From assembly GCA_024803745.1 (NCBI GenBank), contig JANJXV010000004.1, positions 43,209,358 to 43,273,357 of the forward strand: DNA of 64,000 bases. The letters are read 5' to 3'. Positions within the stretch are counted from its first letter, which is position 1. Every line of letters begins with the position of its first letter. Under the pieces are notes generated by a model that was not told the DNA's origin, searched no databases, and saw nothing but the letters and a program-made list of their open reading frames with translations. The position numbers were made by a program, and so were the translations under genes. Below are positions 23,608 through 33,707 of this stretch, piece after piece. This stretch comes from Megascapheus bottae. Its lineage: Eukaryota; Chordata; Mammalia; Rodentia; Geomyidae.

Positions 23608-23705
23608 AGTGCTGTTGGCTACTAGCTACTCAGGAGGCTGAGGTCTGAAGATCAGAGGTAGAAATGTCTGTGAGACTCATCTCCAATTAACCACCAAAAA
23701 ATCAA
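23608..23705 (+). mobile_element. Truncated B1-like SINE head
   Basis: 'ctagctactcaggaggctga' through 'ctccaattaaccaccaaaaa'. The Geo half is missing. Confidence 0.8.
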
Positions 23706-24935
23706 AAAGATTACTTCAAGAGGTATCCACGAACGAACAAGCTAATGTACAATAATACCACATGCGCACATGTATGTGCACACACATACATGCGCAATGC
23801 ACACGTATACACACAGTGGGATAACGGGTATCAGTGAATGAAAGGAATTGGAAATTCCACCAGGAGCCCCTAGGTAGTAGTAGGGTTGACTCTGTTCTCT
23901 GGCAGATGAGTGGGTATGGATTCAAGGGCTTTCTTTTCTTTCTTTCTGTTCTTTTTTAAAAATTAATTATATTTTATTATTTTTAACTTAACCAAAGATA
24001 TAATGGAATAATGTAATGAAAACTAAAAAAGCCTAACAAAAAAAATTAAAGAGGATACCAGGAAATGGAAAGACATCCCATGTTCATGGGTAGGTAAATC
24101 AATATAGTGAAAATGGCCATACTGCCAAAATTGATATACAATTTCAATGCATTCCCCATCAAAATCCCAACGACATTCTTTACTGAAATAGATGTAATCC
24201 AAAGGTTCATATGGAACAAGAAAAGACTTAGAACAGCCAAAACAATTCTAGGCAAAAAGAGGAATGAGATGGTATTACAATACCAGACTTCAAATTCTAC
24301 TCTAGAGTCACAATAACAAAAACAGCTTGGTATTGGCACAAAAGTAGACCAGAAGATCAATGGAACAGAAGATCCAGAAATAAAACCACATACCTAAATC
24401 AAACTATATTTGACAAAGGAGCCAGAGATACACAGTAGAACAAACACAGCTTATTCAATTATTGGTGCTGTAAAACTTGCAGAAAATAAAATTGATCCAA
24501 GCCTTTTGTTATGCACAAGCATTAACTCAAAATGGATCAAAGACCTAAATATCAGACCCAAAACCTTGAAACTGCTATATGATAGAGTTGGAGAGACACT
24601 GGCACAGGCAAAACCTTCTTGAACAGAGTCCCAGGGTCACAACACATTGGAGAGAGACTCAACAAATGAGACCACCTAAAAATAAAAAAGTTTCTGTACT
24701 GATAAAAGCATAGCTACTAAAATAGAAAGCCAGCCAACCAACTGGGAACAGATATTTACCAATAATACATCAGACAAATGCTTAATATTGAGTATCTACA
24801 GGGAACTCAAGAAACTAATCCCCCTCCCCCCCAAAATCAACAAACCAATCACTAAATGGGCAAGGGAATTAAAGAGAGATTTATCAAAAGAAGAGGTGGA
24901 AATGGCAGAAAACATATGAGAAGAATCTCATCATC

Positions 24936-25300
24936 TGTTAGGGGCCGAGTGTGGGGTCAGAGTGATTTTGGACCTGCACAACTGAGTACACAAGGAAATA
25001 AGCTGTTATCATGATGACTTTGAGCTTATCTGAGACTTGATTGCTGTTTTGTACTAATGTAACCCTTGGCAGTTTCCTGGTTTTAAGAAATGAATTTAAG
25101 ATTGGAACTAAAAAATATACGAGGCTACAGTCTTAAACTCACAGCCTTAGGATATAGTCTTAAGCTCCCTTAGGCTACAGTCTTGGGATACTGACTTGAG
25201 CTGTAGACCACCCAAACTCATCCGTTTGTTTCTTGTCTTCTTTTCCAAGTTCTCACCCCCTACATCAGGAATCCCCATTCACTGCTGGCTGGCTCCCGCA
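24936..25300 (+). mobile_element. Solo LTR, class II (ERVK/IAP-like), 6-bp TSD
   Basis: A 365-bp insertion splits the L1 ORF2. It starts TGTTAGGGGCC and ends GGCTCCCGCA (5'-TG...CA-3'), and is bounded by atcatc at 24930-24935 and 25301-25306. Removing it plus one duplication copy restores L1 collinearity with the other copies. Six-bp duplications and a TGTTRGGG start are typical of class II (betaretrovirus-related) LTRs. No internal viral sequence is present, consistent with LTR-LTR recombination. Confidence 0.92.
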
Positions 25301-25710
25301 ATCATCCATAAAGATGAATTTGCATAAAGAAAGTGCAAATAAAAACAACCCTAAGATACCACATTACCCCAAATAGAATGATCAGTATTCTTAACTCAGA
25401 CAATGATAAATGCTGATGGGGTTGTGGAGAAAGAGGAACCCTACTGTACTGCTGGAGGGATTGTAAACAAGTTCAGCCACTCTGGAAGGCAGTGTGGAGG
25501 TTTCTTAAAGAACTGATAATAGACCTTCCCTATGATCCTGCCATACCACTCCTGGGCATCTACCCTGAGCATCATAACCCAGGATAAGAGAAGGACACCT
25601 GCTCAGCTATGTTCATCTTTGCACTATTCACAATAGGCAAGTTATGGAAACATACCAGATGCCCTACCGCAGATGAATGAATAAAAAAAACTGTGATATG
25701 TATGGATGTG

Positions 25711-25790
25711 TATGTATGTATGTATGTATGTATGTATGTATGTATGTATGTATGTATGTATATATACATACATACACACACAATGGAATT
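25711..25790. repeat. (TATG)n plus TA/CA microsatellite inside L1
   Basis: About 13 TATG units, then tatatacatacatacacac, located exactly where L1 ORF2 encodes the segment before TMEFY (the 'caatggaattctac' block follows). Confidence 0.95.
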
Positions 25791-26369
25791 CTACATAGCC
25801 AGCAGATAATGTCATTCTCTAGGAAGTGGATGAAAATAGAACAAATCATGTTGAGTGAGATAAGTCAAGACCAAAGGAACAAAAGTCATATGGTATCCTT
25901 AATATGTGGCTATTAGATCCAAACAGTACAAGAGCAATGACTGAATATTTGGGTACCCAAGGTTATGGACATGGTCTTGGAGATATAAGTATAATTACAT
26001 AGATATAAAAATCTATGATGGGCTACATACTCTACAGACATAATGTTTTATTACATATTATTAATAGGTATCTATGACATACAAACTCTCAGCTTAATTT
26101 TAATTATGTTCTAAAATCTATGTGCTGTGATTGTATATAGAGATACCCTTCTTGATTACTTCTTTATTAAACATGACATTTGAAATATGATGTAAAATCA
26201 ATATTAATAAAATCTTTCATAAAATTAATTATATTTGACTTATTCTTAACTTGTTGTTCAAATGAGTTTCCATTCAACAAAACAATTTATGAATAAAATG
26301 CTTCAACCATTCTCCCTCATGGCTCCAAACCATACACTTTGCCTTAATTTTTTTTTAATTTGTAGGATA

Positions 26370-26480
26370 AAATCCTAAATGTATACTAATGGTTACAAAT
26401 GAGGGAAACCATGGACCTATGTACTTATATTTCTTTGGGTCTGGCTTACATCACTTACAGAATTTAATTTTATGTTACCA
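26370..26480 (-). mobile_element. Short old L1 3'-UTR fragment
   Basis: Shares 'acaaatgagggaaaccatg' and 'gtctggcttacatcactta' with the L1 3'-UTR relics at 32840-32880 and 60180-60235. Both ends are truncated. Confidence 0.6.
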
Positions 26481-26499
26481 TTACATTGTGTAATAATAG

Positions 26500-27230
26500 T
26501 GCCTGGCAGACAATTATTAAAAAAGTTGACCATTTATTTCACTGAGCTACAATTCTTTTAGAATTTATGTAGTTTAATATATTTTCTGTAACTTTATAAA
26601 TGTCTAAGCGCCTTGTAGAGCTCATTTAGTGTCATAGGTTTAAAATCTCCATTAAATACAATAACGTATATTTGATGTATTCTTTGAATAACTGTCTTCA
26701 AAGTTATATCCAATTAAATGTTAGGCCATTCATATGCAAATTTTGTAGTTTAACATAAACTAGAATTGTTCTCTAATTTAGCCAGAATTTGAAAAATAAT
26801 CTTAATATTTATTATTTTTCATTAATTGGCATGGTGAGTGTTGCAAAAATCAACTTCAGATGTATAGCAAGTTAGAAATATTTAATTGATATGTTTTAAA
26901 ACACACAAATTCATACTTCAGACTAGTTTTTCATATACAAATGTGCAAGAATTAGAAAATTCTGTCTTAAATCATAAAAATATAATAAAACCTGAGCAAA
27001 ATATTTGTGAAAATTCAGACATCTTGTCCTCAATGTACAGTTTTCTTAGGCACATAATAACTTCCATTTATTTACTTGTATTCTGGCATTTCTGCATGCC
27101 CCGTGTTGACTAGACAGAAGCTATACCACTTTAGCCATCACCCCTTGATTCACTAATTCACTACTTCTTTTGAAGCTGAAGAACACATAAACCAATGAAT
27201 GTTACAACTAGCAGTTTAATAAAGCTTTAT
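26500..27230. other. Unassigned AT-rich sequence
   Basis: No repeat or gene recognised. Confidence 0.35.
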
Positions 27231-27245
27231 TTACAAGAATAATTC

Positions 27246-27422
27246 CTTTTCCTTTTTTATTTTTGCCAGTCCTAGACCTTGAACTCAGGACCTGGATACT
27301 GTCCTAGGGCTTTCTGAAGGCTAGAGCGACAACCACTTCCAGCTTTTTTCTACCCAGGAACCTAACCAGATCTTTGTGCATGCTAGGCAAGCACTCTACC
27401 ACCAGGCCAAACTCCTGGCCCC
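27246..27422 (-). mobile_element. IDL-Geo-like SINE with target duplication
   Basis: Minus-strand dimer with a deletion in the Geo half ('ggctagagcgacaaccactt'). Bounded by acaagaataattc at 27233-27245 and 27423-27435. Confidence 0.92.
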
Positions 27423-27649
27423 ACAAGAATAATTCTTACAGGTATTAATTTGCAAATACTCTCTACTAGATTTTTTTTTAGCAGGTGAAATCTTTTCATT
27501 AAATTAAAAATACATGAAGTTCAGTTTTCTGCCAAATATTATTTTAACTTTTCTTCCACTATTGATTTCAGCTTTCTTCCTCAAAAATAATGTTGTCTGT
27601 TACTAGTCAAACTTTTATCGAAAAAATGAGAGATTTAGAAGGAGAAAAG

Positions 27650-27935
27650 ATTTATTTCAGCTTATGGTTAAGTTACAGTCTATGTTATTTCTGTGATGTA
27701 GTAAAACATGAGGATGGTGGATGAAGATTGCTTACCTCAGGATAGCCAGAAAGAGCGGACACTCGGAGAGGGGAGGGGGTCACTGAAGGCACATCTTTTC
27801 AGAGCATGTCTTCCTAATTCTTTAAGGCTAGCCTTGCCTTCCTACAATGCCAGCATATTATGAATCTATGAAGGGATAAAATCACTACTGAGGTCACAAT
27901 TTCCGGATTTAATCACCTTTGTACAACTGGATCCA
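27650..27935 (-). mobile_element. Possible MaLR-type LTR remnant
   Basis: The order 'gatttatttcagcttatggtt', 'acatgaggatggtgg', 'ttgcttacctcaggatagcc', 'caaggcaca'-like and 'gaggtcacaatttccggatt' resembles the antisense of MaLR (MST/ORR1-type) LTRs as I remember them. Diverged, with no clear ends. A weak call. Confidence 0.35.
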
Positions 27936-27939
27936 TCCG

Positions 27940-28775
27940 CTGAGAACAAACAGTACCTCTCACACAGTAACTTTTGCGGAAAACACTTTATGTCTAAATG
28001 GAAGCATCCATTTATGGATAACTCTTCTTATTTTACTCAAAGTATTTTTTCTTAGATCAGGTTCATCCGATTCTCCACATCTTAATTTACTGTAGTGTTA
28101 TCTCCTAGTTGCTTTTTGTAATAGTGTCTCTAATGATGTTTGGTTTCAAGTAATGATTACAGTAATGATAATATTCAAATGTAATACTCACATATCCCCT
28201 TCATATAAACCAATCTTTTCAAACAATTTGTTACAGGCTTAAATAAAAGACCTAAGGGATTATTAAAGCTTAATGAATGTGTAATTGCTTCAATTTAATG
28301 ACATTAGTTACTGTTCCAATATTAGTTTATCTTTCCTAATGCTATAAATTCTCAGGAATTGTGAAAAAACACACACACCGCTAGAAATTATACATCTAAT
28401 TTACTTTTGTGAATACATGATGTAATATGTATGCATTTTGTAATTTTCTATTCCCTACACACATAAAGGGAAATAAAGTAAACTTTATTTTTCAGAAGCC
28501 ATGATGGGGCCAGGGTGTAAGTGGGGTCAAGAACTTGCTTGCATTGCTTCCGCAGACAGTTCAAGTGGAATCTGAGGTACTGCACACAGCAAAGGGAAGC
28601 AAAGTGCACAACATTATAAATATTTTAATGTTCTCCTGACATGTGTATACTTTTGATAGGACCATGTTTGTATTTTCACACTGTACCATTATTCAGAATA
28701 TAGAAATAACCTCTTTTGATTGCAGAGTGAAAAAAATTCACAGATATGAAGGCATCACATGAATTTCTCCAGAAT
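27940..28775. other. Unassigned sequence
   Basis: No repeat or gene recognised with confidence. A GC-richer patch at 28500-28600 is unidentified. Confidence 0.35.
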
Positions 28776-28779
28776 CAAA

Positions 28780-28937
28780 AAGGATGAAAAAGTGGAGCAG
28801 TTGAGCTCTCTGGACATTGATTGAAGTAAACCATACACCTTGTGGGTAGGAAAGGAAATGTACTCATGACCTGACTCTGTTATTGTAATCCCTCTGTACA
28901 TCACATCTCTAACAATAATAAATAAATAAATAACAAT
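28780..28937 (+). mobile_element. Older-type L1 3' end
   Basis: 'ttattgtaatccctctgtac' and 'atcacatctctaacaataat', with an aataaataaata tail. This is the same terminus type as 13733-14090 read on its minus strand. Confidence 0.65.
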
Positions 28938-28939
28938 AA

Positions 28940-29630
28940 TAAAAATTAATTTAAAACCTGTAAATAAAGGTATATGTGTACATAGAAACCCAATCCAAAC
29001 ACCTATCAAATGCTACTATTTATCCCTTCTTTTGTCATCATATTGGTATCAAATTAATAGCAACAAAAAAGTAAAATACATTTTGTTCTAAGCCTAAAGT
29101 TTGTCAATCATACTAATGCTGCATTCAAGAGAAGCATCTATATTCAAAAAGAAATGTTATTTTTCATGCGGTGAAATCATAGTAGGGAGTCATTTAATTT
29201 TAGAACCAACTGAGTCTGTGAGTGGATAAAAATATTGCTTCATATGACAAACTGGAGTTTAACTCTGATGATCCCACAAGTAATTTTGAAGTTACCCTGT
29301 CATAATATTGCATTATTTTGGTAGTGTAATATATGTCAAATGCAATGAACTGCTTAGAAAGCTGAGCAATGTGTTACTGGTAAGCAAGATGAGGATTCTA
29401 TTTTTTATTGAGAGACTATTTGATGTAAAAACCCTTATTAGACTCTCTACTGAGAAATACAATAAAATTCTACTGTAAGCTACTATATCACGACTATAAG
29501 GTTCTTGCCTTAATTTTTTTCAAAAAATATCTTTTAGGACTTCCTCACTTTCTGATATATACTTCATGGCCAAATTTTGGATAGTAGAATATAGAAAAGT
29601 TTGTTTCTATAAATAGTCTCACAATATTGC
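28940..29630. other. Unassigned AT-rich sequence
   Basis: Nothing recognised. Confidence 0.35.
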
Positions 29631-29635
29631 AGCTA

Positions 29636-29775
29636 TAGAAAAAAGCTGAAAGTGGTGCTGTGACTCAAGTGGTAGAGCTCTAGCCTTTTTAGAAAGCCCA
29701 AGGACCATAGTAGGCCCTGCGTTCAAGCCCAAGGATTGTCAATAAATAAATAAATAGATAAACTAGATAAATAAA
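29636..29775 (+). mobile_element. Geo monomer with (AAAT)n tail
   Basis: Only the right half of the SINE ('gtgactcaagtggtagagct', 'gcgttcaagcccaaggatt'), followed by aataaataaataaatagata. It is either a 5'-truncated dimer or a solitary Geo unit. Confidence 0.8.
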
Positions 29776-29884
29776 CTAGTAATTCTCATCTACCAACTTT
29801 ATAAACACACCAACATATTCTGCCTTGAGGAAAACCTGGAAAGAGGTGTCTGGAACCTGAGAGAAGGGTGAGGTTTAGAAAAAG

Positions 29885-30370
29885 GAAAGCCAGGCATTGG
29901 TGACTGACATCTATAATCCTAGCTACTCAGGGAGCTGAGATCTGAGAATGGCAGTTCAAGCCATCCTAGGCAAAAAGTCCCCTTGAGAATTTTTTTTCAT
30001 ATATTTTTATTGTAATTAATAGAAGGGTTACATGATATTTGCCAGATAGAAGGTGCATTAATTCACATACATTGATACCTTTTCACATGTCTTGGTCCCC
30101 ATTTCCGTCCCCCCCCACCGCCACCCCTCATCTTATTTTCCCCCTTCCCTATCCAATTTCAAATAACCAAATACAAATATATCCGATATATCAGGTAACA
30201 AAGTGAGATACTGTAACAATATGAGATAACCAAGGGACAGCAAAATCTCCAATTAACTACTCTAAAAACAGAAGTGGTGCTGTGGGTCAAAGTGTTAGAG
30301 TGCTAGCTTTGAGAAAAGGACCACAAAGACTGTGCTCAAGCTCTGAGTCAAGCCCTGTCAGTGGCCAAAA
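29885..30370 (+). mobile_element. B1-like/Geo SINE split by an L1 insertion
   Basis: The head (29885-29989, 'ctataatcctagctactcag') and the linker plus Geo half (30245-30370, 'atctccaattaactac', 'tgttagagtgctagcttt') are separated by a minus-strand L1 3' end. Joining the two parts gives the order seen in intact copies such as 19565-19760. Confidence 0.88.
29990..30244 (-). mobile_element. L1 3' end nested in a SINE
   Basis: Young-type L1 3' UTR on the minus strand ('attgtaattaatagaagggt' to 'gagataaccaagggacagc'). Insertion after the SINE is shown by the interrupted SINE on both sides. A clean target duplication is not visible. Confidence 0.9.
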
Positions 30371-30374
30371 ATAA

Positions 30375-32020
30375 AATAAAATAAAAGAGGGACAATAAAA
30401 AAGATATTTGGTAGTCAGTTTGACTGAGAGGTGACATTTTACTCACAAAACCAGTGCAAATTGATGGCATCAAACTTTAGTTGATATTGCTAATTATTCT
30501 ATGCTTTTTATCCTCTGCATTCGTTGTTGTTGTTAATATTTTCTGCTAGAAGACTCAAGCTGTCTAAATCTCATTTTACTATCACCACTTTCAATTACAT
30601 TCAAAATGATTTCAAGTTTTGATGTGCTTAACATTACCCCGTGATTTCCAAAATTTCAAAGTTAAGTATGTAAGATGATTTAATCATTTATTTTTGTTAA
30701 GTATTAGGTTAGTGCAAGAATTCAAACAAATCTCACATGTGATTCTCTTAGAGGAAAGGATAAATGAATCCAAAATGACAGGTAAGCAGGGGGCTGGTCC
30801 ACTTGCAGTGAACACTGAACCAAAGATTTGTTCTGTCAATGAGTATAAATGGTGTGCAGACACTGTTTTAATGCCACTATATAGCTGACAAATGTTTTAC
30901 TATACATCTATCTATTCTAGAATTTACAAATATTTTCATCAGCTACTTATTACGAACAACTAAAATAAGTAATCATTGCTAGATACAAAATTGACCTTAA
31001 GCTTTACAATTATATGTGTGCATATTGACCATATTACATTGCTATCTCAAAATTGGATGAACATGAGGTACTTCTAATATGACAGAAATGAATGGGTATC
31101 ACTATTCTCTGGAACTTATAAGACATATAGGAATTCTGGACTTTCAGAGTTCCTCTGTGATATTCTAAATTAAATGCATGTGATAGAAGTTACCTTTAAT
31201 ACAAAATCATTTCTCATCATCTCTTGTTGTAGTCTAGGTAGAAAAATAAGAAATGTTAGACTAGAGTCAGAAATATCTTCTGTTATAGTTAAACTGTAGC
31301 AAAACATAGTTTATAGTAACAAAGAAGCTTAAACTGTGTTTGCCTTATCCACATATATTTGCAATTCAGTGCACATCAATCCCCAAGCTAAGATGTATAA
31401 AATGAACATGTAACTTTACTACAAATGACTATTTCTAAGAAAAAAATCATTCTAATATAAAGAATACTTACCTGCAAAAGTAAATCTAATTTTAGGAAAG
31501 AATGTCTCCTCTTTTCCTCAGGCTCTCCTTTAAAACTCTCAAGAATAAAATGACCTTTACAAGTCTATTGAATCAAAAATGAAGAAAGAATGTATAAAGA
31601 GCAATAGTATCTTATACAGAATAAAAGTCTATACTTATTTTCTACACATCGATTCAATTTTTCCATTTTCATATTTAAATATTTTATATCATTTGAGATA
31701 ATAGATAAATATGTGTAGAAATTCAGAGGATTTCTGTTTTTAACTCAGAGGATAACATTTAATTCTTAGTTTGATTACATCACTGCACAACATAATATGC
31801 TTCTTGTAGCACACACAACTTTTGTCTATGAAAAATTTAGTCATCTAAACATTCAAACACTGAAACATATTAATAAAAACATTCAATCAGTACTAGCTTC
31901 ATATATCTATTTATATAGATTTTTTGAATATAGAAATGAAAAATACAGAATAAATATGTTTGCAAAAGTTTCCTAGTTCTCTAATCATTTCTGAAACATA
32001 TTTGTAGATAGGATTATATT
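30375..32020. other. Unassigned AT-rich sequence
   Basis: About 1.65 kb with no recognisable repeat, gene or RNA. Confidence 0.35.
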
Positions 32021-32023
32021 TTT

Positions 32024-32325
32024 TGTGCCAGTACTAGGGCTTGAACTCAGGGCTTGGCACTGTCTTTTAGGTTTGTACTGAAGGCTGGCTTTCTATCACT
32101 TGAGCCATAGCTTCACATCTGGATATTTGGTGGTTAATTGATATCTTCAGGTCAAGCCTAGTACTCTACCACTTGAGCCACAGCACCACTCCTGGTCTTC
32201 TGGTGATTAATTGGAGATAAAAGTCTCATGGAATTTTGTGTACTATCTGACTTTGAACCATGATCCTCAGATCTCAGCCTTCCAAGTAGCTAGGATTATA
32301 GGTGTGAGCCCATGTGATCTGCCAG
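32024..32325 (-). mobile_element. B1-like/Geo SINE with duplicated Geo/linker module
   Basis: On the minus strand a B1-like head ('tagctaggattataggtgtg' at right) is followed by a linker and Geo segment, then a second linker and Geo segment. The plus strand shows 'cacttgagccatagcttcac' with 'ggtggttaattgatat', and then 'cacttgagccacagcaccac' with 'tggtgattaattggagat'. The element is therefore about 80-90 bp longer than other copies. Confidence 0.82.
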
Positions 32326-32339
32326 AAATTTATTAAATT

Positions 32340-33065
32340 TAGATTTTATTGTTTATTTTTCTTGTAAAGGTGATATACAGTTACATAAGTTCTTTTTGAA
32401 CACTGTCATCCTTTCCCTCACTTTCTCCCAGTTTTTCACTCCTGTCCCTACCCACAAGTTCTACGGTTCATTTTCAACACAATATCTAATATCACTGCTG
32501 CATTTGTTCACTCTTTAACCCACCCTTTCTGTGTCCCCCTTTCCTTCCCAAAACAGATAAATTAACAAATAAGACAGAAAGAAAACAGAAATAGCAACAA
32601 AGAACAATGTTGTTTCCATTTCTAGAAGTTCATTTCTATAAATATAATTTTATGTAATCATAAGTGTGGTGTCTTTCTGATCCTTTCCTAAGAATATCAT
32701 CCTTTTTGGTCTCACTGTCTGAATTTCTAGTGTCCTGTATAACTTATCATATCTAAGTGTATTTTGTTCAGTGTTTACAATCCAGTATATTCATTTATAA
32801 ATATTTAGGCAAATCCTATTACTACAAATGAGGGGAACCATGCAGCCTTGTTTATTTGGCTCTGGCTTGCTTTGCTTATAAATCTTTTTATTTTGTTATG
32901 AACAGTACAATATCATTCTTTCAGATGGAAGGTAATATTTCATCATGTATACATGCGACATTTTCTTGATCCATTTGTCCACTCAAGGGCAGCTGAGTTG
33001 ATTCCATATGACTAAATTCAATCTAAGTAATAATAATTTCTTTGGAATGTAGTGATTTACAAAAG
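32340..33065 (-). mobile_element. Older L1 3' region
   Basis: An antisense pyrimidine-rich 3' UTR (32400-32560), the 'acaaatgaggggaaccatg' and 'ggctctggcttgctttgctt' blocks, and the 'ttcttgatccatttgtccac' block from the end of ORF2 (33000 side). It parallels 56128-57000. Confidence 0.75.
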
Positions 33066-33118
33066 ACCATGTTAATATGAAATCATGGTTATCAATAAAT
33101 GAATACTATATCTTTTAT

Positions 33119-33133
33119 TTATTTATTTATTTT
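33119..33133 (+). repeat. Target-site duplication, left copy
   Basis: ttatttatttatttt next to the L1 3' end. The same 15 bases occur at 40579-40593 next to the L1 5' end. The sequence is simple, so a base or two of slack is possible. Confidence 0.75.
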
Positions 33134-33707
33134 CATATATTTTTTATTGTAACTAATAGAAGGGTTACATGATATTTGCCAGATACAAGGTGCATTAATT
33201 CACATACATTGATACCCTTTCACATGTCTTGGTCCCCATTTCCCTCCCCCCCACTCCCACCCCTCATCTTGTTTTCCCCCATTCCCTATCCAATTTCAAA
33301 TAACCCAATACAAATATATCCGATATATCAGGTAACAAAGTGAGATAGTGTGACAATATGAGATAACCAAGGGGCAGCAAAAGTGATGAGAGATAACATA
33401 GTACCTTAAGAACAACAATCATTCATTATATGGCTTATGTTTACATCATATTTTAAATGACAAGTTTAACAAACAAGTGTTCAAGGAGGGAATCTCTAAT
33501 TACAATCACTGGGACTTAGTATTTAGAACTTAGTCAAAATTAGGCTAAGGATTTGTATGTCATAGAAACATATTAATTTATGAAATAAAACATTAAGTCT
33601 ATAGAGTCATAGGTTTTATGTCTATATAGTTATGTTTGTATTTCCATTACCATGTCCATAGCTTTGGGTATGCAGTTATTGAGTCCTCGCTCTTGTACAC
33701 TTTGGAT

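Larger units (their letters stand above)
23983..25916 (+). pseudogene. L1 ORF2 C-terminal half, disrupted
   Basis: ORF2p of L1 nicks DNA and reverse-transcribes its own RNA. Only the part downstream of the RT active site remains here. Recognisable peptides include the [17 protein letters not shown] segment (24107 onward, after the start of an open piece), IQRFIWNKK, and later the C-terminal segment with 'MLSEISQDQRNKSHM' ending in a TAG/TGA-type stop near 25916. The frame is destroyed by several shifts, by the 365-bp LTR plus its 6-bp duplication, and by the expanded TATG array. No catalytic YADD/FADD-type motif is included. It is a dead fragment. Confidence 0.88.
23983..26210 (+). mobile_element. 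5'-truncated L1, plus strand, with embedded solo LTR
   Basis: Collinear with the 3' third of the full-length L1 on the other strand. It starts at the ORF2 segment encoding TKD(V)KEL..., continues through the region between RT and the C-terminus, is broken by a solo LTR at 24936-25300, resumes with the cysteine-rich C-terminal segment, and passes the ORF2 stop near 25916 into the 3' UTR. The 3' UTR ends early, around 26210, and lacks the last roughly 300 bp seen in other copies. A (TATG)n array interrupts ORF2 at 25711-25762. Confidence 0.92.
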
